Source of the DNA: Myroides albus
GTDB lineage: Bacteria > Bacteroidota > Bacteroidia > Flavobacteriales > Flavobacteriaceae
Assembly: GCF_009711045.1 (NCBI RefSeq)
Contig: NZ_WMJX01000001.1
Span: 222,579-286,578, forward strand
Direction of reading: 5' to 3'
DNA: 64,000 nucleotides
Each line of letters opens with the position of its first letter. The first letter of the stretch is position 1. Of this stretch, positions 9,873-18,699 are shown piece by piece. The position numbers were made by a program, and so were the translations under genes. The notes beneath the pieces are model-generated. The model saw only the letters and a list, made by a program, of their open reading frames with translations, was not told where the DNA came from and made no database searches.

Positions 9873-10638
9873 CTATTTCTTTCTTATATTCTACTAATTC
9901 TAGATTACTATTAAAAACGGCATACGTAAAGTAATTAATCCAATCTCCTAAATTGACATATTTAGAATTTGGGTTTAAATCCAATACCATAGGTAAATGC
10001 CTATGACCAAATACGAAGTAGTCGTAGTGTTGCGTTTCTAATTTGCGCTTGGCATAAAGAATTAACCATTCCTTATCTTCCCCTAAATAGGTGATATCTT
10101 CCTCTCCTGAGATAAGTTTATTCTTTACTGATAAGTACGAACCTAATCTCACGCCAATATCTGGATGTAACCATCTAAATAGCCATTTTGAGAATTTATT
10201 GGTAAATACTTTTTTCATTCTCTTGTAACCAAGATCTCCAGGTCCTAAGCCATCTCCATGACCAATAAAGAACTTTTTGCCATTGATATTAAATATTTTT
10301 GGCTCGTGAAATACAGGAATACCCAATTCTTTTTGGAAGTAATCATCCATCCATAGGTCGTGATTACCGACAAAGAAGTAAACGGGTACACCACGATCCT
10401 TTATTTCAGCAAGTTTTCCGAGAATTCGAACAAACCCTTTTGGTACAACTGTCTTATACTCAAACCAAAAGTCAAAGAGATCACCGAGTATAATTAATGC
10501 TCCCATATCGTGTTCTTTATCGCGAAGCCACTGCAAAAATAGTTGTTCACGAGGAATACTTTTTTCACGAGTCGGTGCTCCAAAGTGTTGATCGGATGCA
10601 AAATATACTTTCTTATTTGTTTGAATATTTATTTCCAA
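9856..10638 (-). CDS. lpxH: UDP-2,3-diacylglucosamine hydrolase (lipid A synthesis)
   Basis: The 260-residue calcineurin-like phosphoesterase has the metal motifs in order: SDQHFG (DxH), GDLFDFW (GDxxD), VGNHDLW (GNHD), HGDG and FGHRH. The FDFWFEY extension after GDLFDFW is typical of LpxH, which hydrolyses UDP-2,3-diacylglucosamine to lipid X at the inner face of the cytoplasmic membrane. It follows queD by 3 bp, so the two are co-transcribed. The function is fairly sure, although related phosphoesterases without LpxH activity exist in this phylum. Confidence 0.88.
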   Translation of the reverse strand: MEINIQTNKKVYFASDQHFGAPTREKSIPREQLFLQWLRDKEHDMGALIILGDLFDFWFEYKTVVPKGFVRILGKLAEIKDRGVPVYFFVGNHDLWMDDYFQKELGIPVFHEPKIFNINGKKFFIGHGDGLGPGDLGYKRMKKVFTNKFSKWLFRWLHPDIGVRLGSYLSVKNKLISGEEDITYLGEDKEWLILYAKRKLETQHYDYFVFGHRHLPMVLDLNPNSKYVNLGDWINYFTYAVFNSNLELVEYKKEIENKKP

Positions 10639-10641
10639 ATT

Positions 10642-11094
10642 CTAAAGATTATCTGATTGGTGCCATTCAGCATAAGAAGATTCTGTTTCCTGAAGTCTTA
10701 ATGAATATAGTTCAATTCCATCAGGAAGTCGGTCTTTTATTTTATTAGCAAAATCGATGACCATGTTTTCACTTGTAGGTTGATACTCTACCAGAATAAC
10801 ATGGTGTCCACGTTGTTCTAATTCCTTAGCAAGTTCAATGTGTGGAGTGTTTTTATTAAAAACAGTTGCATGGTCAAAATTGTCAACTATTTCTTCCTTC
10901 ACTATTTTTTTTAGATCTCCAAAATCTATAACCATTCCATATTTTACATTATTTGTATCCTCAATAGGGCTACCAATAACAGTTACTGCTAATTTGTAAC
11001 TATGTCCATGAACATTTTTACACTTGCCATCATATCCAAATAAGGCATGTCCAGTTTCAAATGTAAATTGTTTTGTAATTCTAATCTTAGGCAT
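10642..11094 (-). CDS. queD: 6-carboxy-5,6,7,8-tetrahydropterin synthase QueD
   Basis: The ATG at 11094 gives MPKIRITKQFTFE, a normal QueD start of 150 residues; a longer frame to 11142 adds an unconserved N-terminus. The zinc ligands are in FETGHALFG and KCKNVHGHSYKL (Cys plus His-Gly-His), and the C-terminal catalytic Glu is in LQETESSYAEW. QueD makes 6-carboxytetrahydropterin from dihydroneopterin triphosphate, the first committed step toward queuosine. It is upstream of lpxH on the minus strand. A shared biological role with lpxH is not apparent. Confidence 0.93.
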   Translation of the reverse strand: MPKIRITKQFTFETGHALFGYDGKCKNVHGHSYKLAVTVIGSPIEDTNNVKYGMVIDFGDLKKIVKEEIVDNFDHATVFNKNTPHIELAKELEQRGHHVILVEYQPTSENMVIDFANKIKDRLPDGIELYSLRLQETESSYAEWHQSDNL

Positions 11095-11174
11095 AACTAA
11101 AAATTTTGACAAAGGTAAGGAAAAAAAAGCCCTTACATTCATATATAACCCTGCCTTTTTACGGACTATTACTC

Positions 11175-11984
11175 TTAGAAGATGCGGTATTTTAATTGAA
11201 AGGAAACTTTAGGCCACCATTTGATACGATTAAGCCACTTTTCAGCTTCTTCATCATATTCGACATTTTCATCAAGTTCAAACGCTACTTTGCTCCCTCC
11301 TTGTTTGATTGTATAATCACCTTGGTACATCATACCAAGTTCAAAAGTGAAACCCAATCTACTTTTAGATATCGCTCTTCCTATTCCAAATCCTAAATAG
11401 GGTTTAATTACATTACCAACAGTGGCTTGTGCATCGATATTCCCATTATTGATGTCTATAACATTCCCTTGAAAATCTAAAGTAGGCCATTCTTCACCTT
11501 CTAGTGGATTAGCTCTTTCACCATCTTTATCAATCAAGTAACCGTGTAAGTCCACTTTGTTATTTCCCATGTATAAGCCGCCTGATACAAAAAACAACCC
11601 TCCTTTTACTGGGTAAAAGTCAACTAAAGCATGTCCATGAAACATATTTAGTTTTCCTTTCATTGTCAGATCAGGTCTGTAGCCAAAAGTTTTGCTTAAT
11701 TCATTTCGTGGGTCATCGGGAGTACCATCATAGTATTTAGAGTTATACTTGAAAAAATTGATACCAGCTCTTAATTGAAGATTAGGTGTTAAGGGTGAAC
11801 TCGCTTCTGCTGTAATCCCCATACTTGTTATTCCAATACCAACTGATAATTCACTAAAAGCAATGTCTGAGTAGTGTTTTGCAACTGGTTCTGGTTGGAA
11901 AGTAAAACCATCAGCAGATTGAGCATTAACAGAAAGTATACTTAGGAGAATACAAACCAATAGGTATAGTGCATTAGTTTTCAT
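11175..11984 (-). CDS. Predicted outer-membrane beta-barrel protein, paralog of the next gene
   Basis: The 269-residue protein has a signal peptide ending near SVNAQS. It then has alternating polar/hydrophobic beta strands (LSVGIGITSMGITAEASS, LQLRAGINFFKYNS, FVSGGLYMGNNKVDL) and ends KVSFQLKYRIF with a terminal Phe, the usual outer-membrane barrel signal. It is clearly paralogous to the gene at 11999-12829: both share the ITxEAxxPLxPxLxxRAGxNxxxYNS block and the HALVDFYP segment. No named family is recognised. The 14-bp spacing points to one transcript with its paralog upstream. Confidence 0.75.
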   Translation of the reverse strand: MKTNALYLLVCILLSILSVNAQSADGFTFQPEPVAKHYSDIAFSELSVGIGITSMGITAEASSPLTPNLQLRAGINFFKYNSKYYDGTPDDPRNELSKTFGYRPDLTMKGKLNMFHGHALVDFYPVKGGLFFVSGGLYMGNNKVDLHGYLIDKDGERANPLEGEEWPTLDFQGNVIDINNGNIDAQATVGNVIKPYLGFGIGRAISKSRLGFTFELGMMYQGDYTIKQGGSKVAFELDENVEYDEEAEKWLNRIKWWPKVSFQLKYRIF

Positions 11985-11998
11985 AAATTAAATGATTA

Positions 11999-12829
11999 TT
12001 AAAAAATACGATAATTGATTTTCAGTTCAGCTTTTGGCCACCACCTGAGCCATTCGTTATATTTTTGTGTATCCTCTACTCTTGCGTCAGCCTCCTTACC
12101 TGTAGTTACTTTTTGTCCATTTTGTTTTAAAGTATAGTCGCCTTGATATAGCATACCGACTTCGAGCTTGATGCCTATTCTTCGCATACTGACAGATCTT
12201 CCTACTCCTATACCTAAGTATGGTTTTACGACATTTCCTAAACGCATTTCTGCATCTAATCGCCCTTTATTTAAGTCTAAGATATTTCCATCATATTCTA
12301 AAGTGGGCCATTCGTGCCCTACGAGTATATCTGCTGGATTTCCTTTGTCATCGATGAAGCCACCTTTGACGGAAACGGTATTTCTACCGAAGTAAAAACC
12401 TCCAGAGATGAAAAACACTCCTTCTTTATTGGGATAGAAGTCTACTAATGCGTGGGCGTGAAATAGCTTGATTCGGCCTTCGACTTCCAATCTTGGCGAG
12501 TATCCAAAGGAATTGAGAAAATATCCTTGGGGATCTTCTATGTTTAGTTTCTGTGCGCTTGAGTTGTAATTTAGATAGTTGAGCCCTGCGCGTATCTTCA
12601 AATGTGGTGCTAATGGTGTAGCAGCTTCTATAGTTAATCCTAAAGTCGAGATACCAGCAGAAATATTTAAGTGGTCTAAGAATCTCGTGGCTAAGTGGGC
12701 ATCACCAGATTTATCCACTAGGTGTCCAACCAAATCTTGTGGAGGGATGGTGTTGTTATCAGTAGATGCTTTGAGATTGTAAGACCCCAAAACGAAACTT
12801 AACAAGATTAAAGTAAGTAATCTTTTCAT
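11999..12829 (-). CDS. Predicted outer-membrane beta-barrel protein, tandem paralog
   Basis: The 276-residue protein has a signal peptide (MKRLLTLILLSFVLGSYNLKAS). Its strand pattern matches that of the downstream gene. Shared blocks include LGLTIEAATPLAPHLKIRAG, HAHALVDFYPNKEGVFFISG, EWPTLEYDGNILDLNKG, VVKPYLGIGVGRS and the end LKINYRIF. It is the first gene of the pair on the minus strand. Function is unknown. The duplication with strong divergence suggests two related envelope roles. Confidence 0.75.
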   Translation of the reverse strand: MKRLLTLILLSFVLGSYNLKASTDNNTIPPQDLVGHLVDKSGDAHLATRFLDHLNISAGISTLGLTIEAATPLAPHLKIRAGLNYLNYNSSAQKLNIEDPQGYFLNSFGYSPRLEVEGRIKLFHAHALVDFYPNKEGVFFISGGFYFGRNTVSVKGGFIDDKGNPADILVGHEWPTLEYDGNILDLNKGRLDAEMRLGNVVKPYLGIGVGRSVSMRRIGIKLEVGMLYQGDYTLKQNGQKVTTGKEADARVEDTQKYNEWLRWWPKAELKINYRIF

Positions 12830-13293
12830 AGCAATTATAGTACCTTTATTTTTAGATTGTTAAAATTATATAAAAAATAGGAGGTAGGCTATTATATTTT
12901 TTTGGATTTTTAATTGTTTTACATAAAACACTGTGTTGTACAAAGGGGCTTTCAGTGTAATTAGTTTCTGTATGTAGTAGTGTTAATGACGTAGAACTCT
13001 TACATGTATGTGTGACTATTGATAGTATTTGATTTGAGCTGTTCGTTTGGTGCTTGTCGTTTGATGGTGAAGTGATAGACTTAGAATGGTACTTTATAGC
13101 CGATCATTCTCCTTTAAATACCTTGGATTGGTTTGTAATGTTTTTTTATAGTGTTTTTTTTACAGCAAGGTTTTGATTACGAGTATTTTATGAATGGCTC
13201 ACAATTTGGAATTGTAAGACAAAGTTTCTTTAGCTTAGATTAAATAGGAAGAACTTGAAAAGGAATAATAGGATAATTGGTATATAATAAAAA
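12830..13293. other. Noncoding stretch upstream of the barrel pair
   Basis: This stretch has frequent stops in all frames and T-rich tracts. I see no RNA gene, repeat or homology. The part next to 12829 should hold the minus-strand promoter of the barrel pair, but I could not fix a clear TAnnTTTG box. Confidence 0.6.
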
Positions 13294-13331
13294 GCGAAAA
13301 AGCATATAAGATAACTTATATGCTTTTTCGC
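13294..13331 (-). terminator. Long perfect terminator hairpin
   Basis: GCGAAAAAGCATATAAG pairs perfectly over 17 bp with its complement around a 4-nt ATAA loop, followed on the minus strand by TTTTTATTATATA. It lies 24 bp past the stop of the enoyl-CoA hydratase gene. Confidence 0.88.
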
Positions 13332-13355
13332 TTATGCTATATTCAATAACTATTA

Positions 13356-14123
13356 TTATTTCTTTTTAAATTGATTAAGTGCATTGATTGTAAACTCAGA
13401 TAGAACCAGTCTACCCGAAACTTCAGCTCTTTGATGGAGAAGTTCACTCCAATGCTCTGTTCCTTCCCAGAATATTTTCTTCATCGCGATGAGAGCCTGT
13501 GGGTTGTACTCACTAACACGCTTAGCAAAATCACCAAGTTCTAAGTCCATACGGGTATCATCTTCATATAATTCTGCATATAGCCCATGAGTTTTTGCCC
13601 ATGTGGCAGTTTTCCACTCATGTGCCGCGAGTGACATTTCTGTGAATGCAGTCTTTCCAATCTTTCTTGATACAGCTGGTTCGATGACGAACGGACCTAT
13701 ACCGATGGCTAATTCTGATAACTTGATAGCCGCTTTATCCGTTGCATAACAATAGTCGCAAGCAGCAGCTAATCCTACACCACCGCCTACAGTCTTGCCG
13801 TGAATACGTCCAATAAATATTTGTGGACTTCGGCGCATAGCATCTATTACTGAGGCAAACCCTGAAAAGAATTTCTTCCCAGTCACTTGGTCTTTGATGG
13901 ATAATAATTCATCAAATGATGCTCCTGCACAGAAAGCACCTGTGCCTGCACTTTTTAGGATAACTACTGTAATTGCTTTGTTTTTGCTTAGCTCTTCTAT
14001 CTTGTCTGTAAGTTCTCTTAGCTGATAACTTGGAAAAGAATTGCTGGCAGGATTATAGAAAGTTAGGGTTGCTATTTTGTCTTGTATTTCTGAGGTAATA
14101 AAGGGCTTATTTGATTTTTCCAT
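13356..14123 (-). CDS. Enoyl-CoA hydratase/isomerase family protein
   Basis: The 255-residue crotonase-fold protein has the CoA-binding and oxyanion-hole blocks GAFCAGASFDELL (about 65-77) and GKTVGGGVGLAAACDYCYAT (about 108-127). Family members hydrate or isomerise acyl-CoA thioesters in fatty-acid or amino-acid breakdown. One option is methylglutaconyl-CoA hydratase of leucine catabolism, common in Flavobacteriaceae, but no neighbouring catabolic genes support a specific substrate. It is monocistronic, with its own -7 box and terminator. Confidence 0.88.
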   Translation of the reverse strand: MEKSNKPFITSEIQDKIATLTFYNPASNSFPSYQLRELTDKIEELSKNKAITVVILKSAGTGAFCAGASFDELLSIKDQVTGKKFFSGFASVIDAMRRSPQIFIGRIHGKTVGGGVGLAAACDYCYATDKAAIKLSELAIGIGPFVIEPAVSRKIGKTAFTEMSLAAHEWKTATWAKTHGLYAELYEDDTRMDLELGDFAKRVSEYNPQALIAMKKIFWEGTEHWSELLHQRAEVSGRLVLSEFTINALNQFKKK

Positions 14124-14143
14124 AGTTTAATTGATTGTTTTCT

Positions 14144-14151
14144 CAAATGTA
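14144..14151 (-). promoter_or_regulatory. Predicted -7 box for the enoyl-CoA hydratase gene
   Basis: Minus-strand TACATTTG fits TAnnTTTG and lies 20 bp before the ATG. No TTG at the usual -33 distance was found. Confidence 0.45.
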
Positions 14152-14441
14152 GGAAAATAATTAGATTTTTCATTTTTACTAATAGAATAGAAATTGAATG
14201 AAAAAGTGATGTTTATGCCTTAAGTTTTATAACTTAAACTACTTATATTGGCGTAACTTTGATTTGATTAATTGTATTTGGATGAGGGAGGTATATTGTT
14301 TTGGTGAGAATTGGATGGTAATGTCCCATCTTATTTTATTGTACTTCAATATACTTTTGTTTTTAATGTATCGTTTAATATATTGAGGTTCGACAGCAAG
14401 AATTGTCAGCTATGAGTTGTAAGAATAAGTCTTGAATAGGT
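14152..14441. other. Noncoding stretch
   Basis: AT-rich, with stops in every frame. It contains only the local palindrome TTAAGTTTTATAACTTAA (14221-14238). No gene or RNA is recognised. Confidence 0.55.
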
Positions 14442-14468
14442 AAAAAAAAATAGCTATAAAAAGCTATT
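14442..14468 (-). terminator. Weak terminator after the 116-aa microprotein gene
   Basis: AATAGCT and AGCTATT (14449-14455 and 14462-14468) form a short stem. On the minus strand it is followed by an uninterrupted T tract (the A run at 14442-14450). Confidence 0.6.
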
Positions 14469-14488
14469 AGAAAAAAGAATAAAGAACT

Positions 14489-14839
14489 CTATGCAATTGG
14501 AGGAGGATCGATTGCTGTTATATATGGTGTCGAATGGATGCGATGTTTGAAAAAGAAAGGGGCAAATAAGTAATGTATGGTTGATCCCTTAATTTCTGGA
14601 ATAACTATATTATTAATAAAAAAAGTTTCACAAATAATGTTAGTTAATTTTTCTGAAGTAGGCTCATTGTCTGAGTTTACTTTACTACTACTAATATTAT
14701 AAACATAGAGGCTGGCAGTAGGACAATAGGTGAGTTTTTTACTACAACTATTTTCTACAGCAAAGTTTATCTTTTCAGCACCAAAAAGTGCGAAGACTAA
14801 ACATAGTAACCACGCTATATATTTATTGTATTTGTTCAT
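14489..14839 (-). CDS. Small exported/membrane protein with Pro-Pro-Pro tail, unknown function
   Basis: Starting at the ATG at 14839 gives 116 residues (MNKYNKYIAW...); a longer frame to 14884 is possible. One hydrophobic helix (WLLCLVFALFGA) is at the N-terminus. The mature part has paired Cys (NSCSKKLTYC) and the protein ends HSTPYITAIDPPPIA. The layout of short helix, sparse Cys and aromatic/Pro-Pro tail resembles the two microproteins at 46072 and 48879, but this one has no receptor gene nearby. A -7 box lies immediately upstream. Function is unknown, and the similarity is seen by eye only. Confidence 0.6.
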   Translation of the reverse strand: MNKYNKYIAWLLCLVFALFGAEKINFAVENSCSKKLTYCPTASLYVYNISSSKVNSDNEPTSEKLTNIICETFFINNIVIPEIKGSTIHYLFAPFFFKHRIHSTPYITAIDPPPIA

Positions 14840-14846
14840 AGAGTGA

Positions 14847-14854
14847 CAAATATA
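14847..14854 (-). promoter_or_regulatory. Predicted -7 box almost touching a start codon
   Basis: Minus-strand TATATTTG is a full TAnnTTTG match ending 7 bp before the ATG at 14839. The transcript would have almost no leader. A possible -33 TTG is 27 bp further up, longer than usual. Confidence 0.45.
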
Positions 14855-14920
14855 TTTAAATAAATGAAAGAGAATATTAAACAATCACATTACAATTAAA
14901 CTTTAACAGTAGTTAACGGT

Positions 14921-15409
14921 ATGAAAGAAGATGATTTTCAATTTACAGTAATGGAACAAGAAGAAGCTGAAGAAATAGCTTTTAATTGGAAGTATCCTGG
15001 TATTTTGAGCTTTTATGATATGACAAAAGACGAAGAAGAATTAGAAGATTTCTTAGATCCACAAATACGTGGACAAAATACTTTTACAGTTAGAAAGCCA
15101 GGATTAACTGAGATTTTAGCCTTTTTCAATTATGATCTCATCGATAATAATACAGCAGAATATTGGTTTGGTCTTAACCCTCTTTATATGGGAAAGGGAT
15201 ATGGAAAGGAATTAATTGACTATATAGAATGGGCATTTATCACTAAAAAAGCAGTGTGTAAGTTTGTGTTAGCTATAGCTAAATTGAATCAAATGGGGAT
15301 AAAAGTTTTTGAAAAAGCGGGTTATGAGGTAGTAGGACATTTTTACAATAAGACCAATGGAGGTGAATATGACTTCTTAAAACTCGAAAAGAGAGTTGGA
15401 AAATGTTAA
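14921..15409 (+). CDS. GNAT family N-acetyltransferase
   Basis: The 162-residue protein has the acetyl-CoA loop GLNPLYMGKGYGKELIDYI (motif A, usually Q/RxxGxG/A) and then NQMGIKVFEKAGYEVVGHF (motif B), the standard GNAT layout. EYDFLKLEK closes the fold. Such enzymes acetylate amines of small molecules, antibiotics or proteins, and the substrate is not predictable. It is convergent with the MFS gene at 15443. Confidence 0.85.
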   Translation: MKEDDFQFTVMEQEEAEEIAFNWKYPGILSFYDMTKDEEELEDFLDPQIRGQNTFTVRKPGLTEILAFFNYDLIDNNTAEYWFGLNPLYMGKGYGKELIDYIEWAFITKKAVCKFVLAIAKLNQMGIKVFEKAGYEVVGHFYNKTNGGEYDFLKLEKRVGKC

Positions 15410-15442
15410 TTTACATATCACCGTGTTCCATTGTTATATTGA

Positions 15443-16666
15443 TTATCCTATCATTTTTTTGACAGAGTAATTTAAACCTATTGATGCAATAACGATTAGG
15501 ATGGCAGTACTCACCCATAAGGTTTCATAACCAAGGTGAGAGGCAATCTTTGTAGAAAGAATGGGAGATACTATAAATCCAACTGCAAAAGTCAACCCAT
15601 TTACCCCCATATAAGCCCCTTTGTTATTTGCTCCTGCTCTCATAGCTGTTACAGTTGACGTAAAAGGCATTGCGAGCATTTCTGAAACACATAACACAGA
15701 TATAGATAAATATATTGTAAAAATACTGTGATCAAAAGCTAATAGTAAAAAGGATAATGCACTGATTAGAACCCCATAGTAAATGGTCTTTCGTATGGTA
15801 AGATATTTTTCTGCAAGGTGAACAAGTAACATTTCCGTTAGAAAGATTAACAGACCACTATAACCAAGTACCAAACCAATTTGTGATTCATTTAGCCCTC
15901 CTACTTTTTCATAGTATAAAGGCATTGTACTGAATAACTGTAGAAAAGCAATAGAATATAGTGTACAGAATACACTATAAATAATGAACATTTTGTCTTT
16001 ATAAGGAGATTTGTTATTATCGCCTACTAACTCTGTTCTATCCTCTAAAATACCCTCTTCGTTGTATTTTTCTTTATTTGTTTTTCTACCTCTAAAAAAG
16101 TTTATAAAAACGATTGCTGCAATGAAAGCTGCAGCTGCATTAATATTGAATAATAAACTATAGGAAATTGCCGCTAGTAATCCTCCCATTGCTGGGCCAA
16201 TTGAGAAACCGAGATTTACAGCCATTCTGTTTAAAGAGAAAGCTCGTGTGATATTCTGTGGTTTAGCATACATTGTAATGGCAACGGAGTTTGCAGGGCG
16301 AAACATTTCACTTACTGTACTCTGAAGTAAAATCATGAGGGCTAAACTAGTAACTGTTGTAAAGTGTGGAAGTAGAATAAATACAGGAATACTTCCTAAT
16401 AAACTAAGATATTGTACTTTGTAGTTTCCGATTTTGTCAGTAATCCATCCACCTAATGTTGAACCTATAATTGACCCTACACCGTAGCACGCTAAAACAT
16501 ATCCTGTTTGTTCTTCAGTAAACAGGAGTTTTTTGGTCATGTAAACACCTAAAAAGGGGAATACCATAGAGCCAGCTCGGTTAATTAACATCACGATAGC
16601 TAGCATCCACGATGCAGACGATAGTCCACTATACGAATCTACGTAGATCTTATATATTTTTTTCAT
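15443..16666 (-). CDS. MFS transporter (12-helix efflux-type)
   Basis: The 407-residue protein has about 12 hydrophobic helices and a central soluble loop (about 192-222, RGRKTNKEKYNEEG region). The helix 2-3 loop GGWITDKIGNYKVQYLS fits the MFS motif G-x3-D-x2-G-x-(R/K). The N-terminal helix 5 region (NRMAVNLGFSIGPAMGGLL) resembles motif C of drug antiporters. It likely exports a drug or metabolite; the substrate is unknown. It is separated from tdk by 44 bp and may share a transcript with it. Confidence 0.85.
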   Translation of the reverse strand: MKKIYKIYVDSYSGLSSASWMLAIVMLINRAGSMVFPFLGVYMTKKLLFTEEQTGYVLACYGVGSIIGSTLGGWITDKIGNYKVQYLSLLGSIPVFILLPHFTTVTSLALMILLQSTVSEMFRPANSVAITMYAKPQNITRAFSLNRMAVNLGFSIGPAMGGLLAAISYSLLFNINAAAAFIAAIVFINFFRGRKTNKEKYNEEGILEDRTELVGDNNKSPYKDKMFIIYSVFCTLYSIAFLQLFSTMPLYYEKVGGLNESQIGLVLGYSGLLIFLTEMLLVHLAEKYLTIRKTIYYGVLISALSFLLLAFDHSIFTIYLSISVLCVSEMLAMPFTSTVTAMRAGANNKGAYMGVNGLTFAVGFIVSPILSTKIASHLGYETLWVSTAILIVIASIGLNYSVKKMIG

Positions 16667-16710
16667 AAAGCTTTTTAGGTGGTGGTTATTCGAGTGTCAA
16701 ATCAATAGAA

Positions 16711-17319
16711 TTACTTCTTTGATAGATTCTTTATTCTTTCGGCTTCTTTCATAGCGTTGTAATAAGCAGCTCTACTCAATGGTTCATATTCTTGCGTTTC
16801 ACCAAGCATGACTAAATCTTCACTTGCCGCTTTTCTAAAACTATAATTTGCCAAGTTACCAGTTCTCGTACAAATGGCATGAACTTTTGTTACATATTCA
16901 GCAGTAGCCATAAGTGCAGGCATTGGTCCAAAAGGCTTCCCTTTAAAGTCCATATCTAAACCTGCAACAATTACTCGGACGCCTGAATTTGCCAAATCAT
17001 TACAGACATTTACAATTTCATCGTCGAAAAACTGTGCTTCGTCAATACCTACAACGTCGCAACTATCACCTAACAAACGGATATGTGCAGCCGAAGGGAC
17101 AGGTGTTGACCTTATCTCATTAGCATCATGTGATACAACAAATTCTTCATCGTAGCGCGTATCAATGGCAGGCTTAAAAATTTCAACTTTCTGTTTGGCA
17201 AATTGAGCTCTTTTGAGTCTACGAATTAATTCTTCGGTTTTACCAGAGAACATAGAACCGCAAATTACTTCTATCCAACCAAATTGTTCTTTGTGATTAA
17301 CAGGATTTTCGAGAAACAT
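16711..17319 (-). CDS. tdk: Thymidine kinase (type II)
   Basis: The 202-residue enzyme phosphorylates thymidine. The P-loop is GSMFSGKT (21-28). The Walker-B/lid region has [11 protein letters not shown] with the catalytic Glu, and the thymidine lasso is near the C-terminus ([16 protein letters not shown]). The four Cys that bind structural zinc in many type II kinases (CxxC and CRxC) are reduced here to one: ICTRTG and LSRAAY. The protein is otherwise complete. It is divergent from the gene at 17421. Confidence 0.95.
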   Translation of the reverse strand: MFLENPVNHKEQFGWIEVICGSMFSGKTEELIRRLKRAQFAKQKVEIFKPAIDTRYDEEFVVSHDANEIRSTPVPSAAHIRLLGDSCDVVGIDEAQFFDDEIVNVCNDLANSGVRVIVAGLDMDFKGKPFGPMPALMATAEYVTKVHAICTRTGNLANYSFRKAASEDLVMLGETQEYEPLSRAAYYNAMKEAERIKNLSKK

Positions 17320-17420
17320 TTTGTAAATTTCAGGCTGAAATCAGCGTTTATTTTTGTTATTTTGTAAAGTACAAATTTATCAAAAAAAGCTCGGGAAATT
17401 ACTAATCCAAATTAAAAGTT

Positions 17421-18698
17421 ATGAAGAAAGTCTTAGAAGGAGAATTACTCAGTATTGCTCATCGCATTTTACAGATGAAAGATAAGGATGTAACTAATCT
17501 CTTAACTGAAGCTAAGAATTTATATGAAAAGCTATTAATCTTGCAGTTCTATCAAGATTGCCATGATAAAGGTTTAGAAGGAAATACTACAAATGAAACA
17601 TTTGAAGCTGATTTAACCGCATATTATGCCAACAAGTCTTTTGATCAAAAAGATGAGAGTGATCGCCATCAAATGCCTATTGACTTGGTAGAAGAAGATT
17701 ACCCAATCGTAATAGAGTCTGAGAAAGAAGGTTATTTGTCTAATGCGGATGAAGTGATTTCTGATATTGTACAAAAGATAGCTCCTGAGATTCTTCACGA
17801 TGATATTCCTACAACTTTTCCGATAGAGTACTCTACTGATCTATCTATGGGACCTGCAATAGTCGAATCGGAGAATGAAGATAAAGCCGAACTTCATCGT
17901 TTTTTGGATGAGCAAGAGGAGACTTTAGATGAAGTTGTCAGTAGTGATGTAACTGTAGATCAACCACAATTGGTTGTAAATAAAGAAGAAGTTGCAAACA
18001 CTAAGACTGAAGATAACAATACTATTATTACAGGTGATGACTTAAAGGTGGAAGAAGATGTAGTACAAGTAATCAGTACTAAAGATGAAATTCATCATTT
18101 AATTCATTCTCAAGTCGAGATAGATAAGGCTCAAGTCGAGGTTGATTTGCCAAAAGTGGTGAAAGAAGAAGCTATTGTTGCAGATCGAATAGTTCCTGTT
18201 GATGATTCGATTTCTCCTTTGAAGAGAGAAGAGGATCCTTTCTCTGGTTTTAATTTTATGGATTTAGACTTTAAGAGAGTTGATGATACTTCTTTAAAGG
18301 CAGAAGAAGCTATTACACAAGTAAATGATGAAGATAGTTCATTAACGACCGAATCTGAGAAAGAAGAAGCAAAAGAGGACCAAAGTCAAAATACGTTATT
18401 TAACCTTGAGTCGATGTCTGTTAAAGAGCCGCGTATTTCAAAATCAAAGTCAATCAATGACATCTATAACTCGTCTATATCTGTAGGATTAAATGATAGG
18501 ATTGCATTTGAGAAACATTTGTTTGGAGGTAGTGCAGAAGATTTCAACCGAGTACTTTCACAGTTGAATACAGTTAGTAATTTTGATGAAGCAATGAGCT
18601 TGATTGAACATTTAGTGAAACCTGAATACAATAACTGGGAAGGAAAAGAAGAGTATGAAGAGCGCTTTGTCGCAATTGTAGAGAAACGATTTATATAG
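17421..18698 (+). CDS. Acidic linker protein of unknown function, upstream of rsmI
   Basis: The 425-residue protein has two folded-looking ends joined by a long acidic linker. The N-terminal part (1-75, MKKVLEGELLSIAHRILQMK) is helical. The middle (about 80-350) is rich in Glu, Asp, Val and Thr with little hydrophobic patterning and is probably disordered. The C-terminal part (about 345-425, GLNDRIAFEKHLFGGSAEDFNRVL) is helical and looks conserved. There is no signal peptide. The stop is one base from the rsmI ATG, so translation is probably coupled. I do not recognise a domain. Confidence 0.8.
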   Translation: MKKVLEGELLSIAHRILQMKDKDVTNLLTEAKNLYEKLLILQFYQDCHDKGLEGNTTNETFEADLTAYYANKSFDQKDESDRHQMPIDLVEEDYPIVIESEKEGYLSNADEVISDIVQKIAPEILHDDIPTTFPIEYSTDLSMGPAIVESENEDKAELHRFLDEQEETLDEVVSSDVTVDQPQLVVNKEEVANTKTEDNNTIITGDDLKVEEDVVQVISTKDEIHHLIHSQVEIDKAQVEVDLPKVVKEEAIVADRIVPVDDSISPLKREEDPFSGFNFMDLDFKRVDDTSLKAEEAITQVNDEDSSLTTESEKEEAKEDQSQNTLFNLESMSVKEPRISKSKSINDIYNSSISVGLNDRIAFEKHLFGGSAEDFNRVLSQLNTVSNFDEAMSLIEHLVKPEYNNWEGKEEYEERFVAIVEKRFI

Positions 18699-18699
18699 T

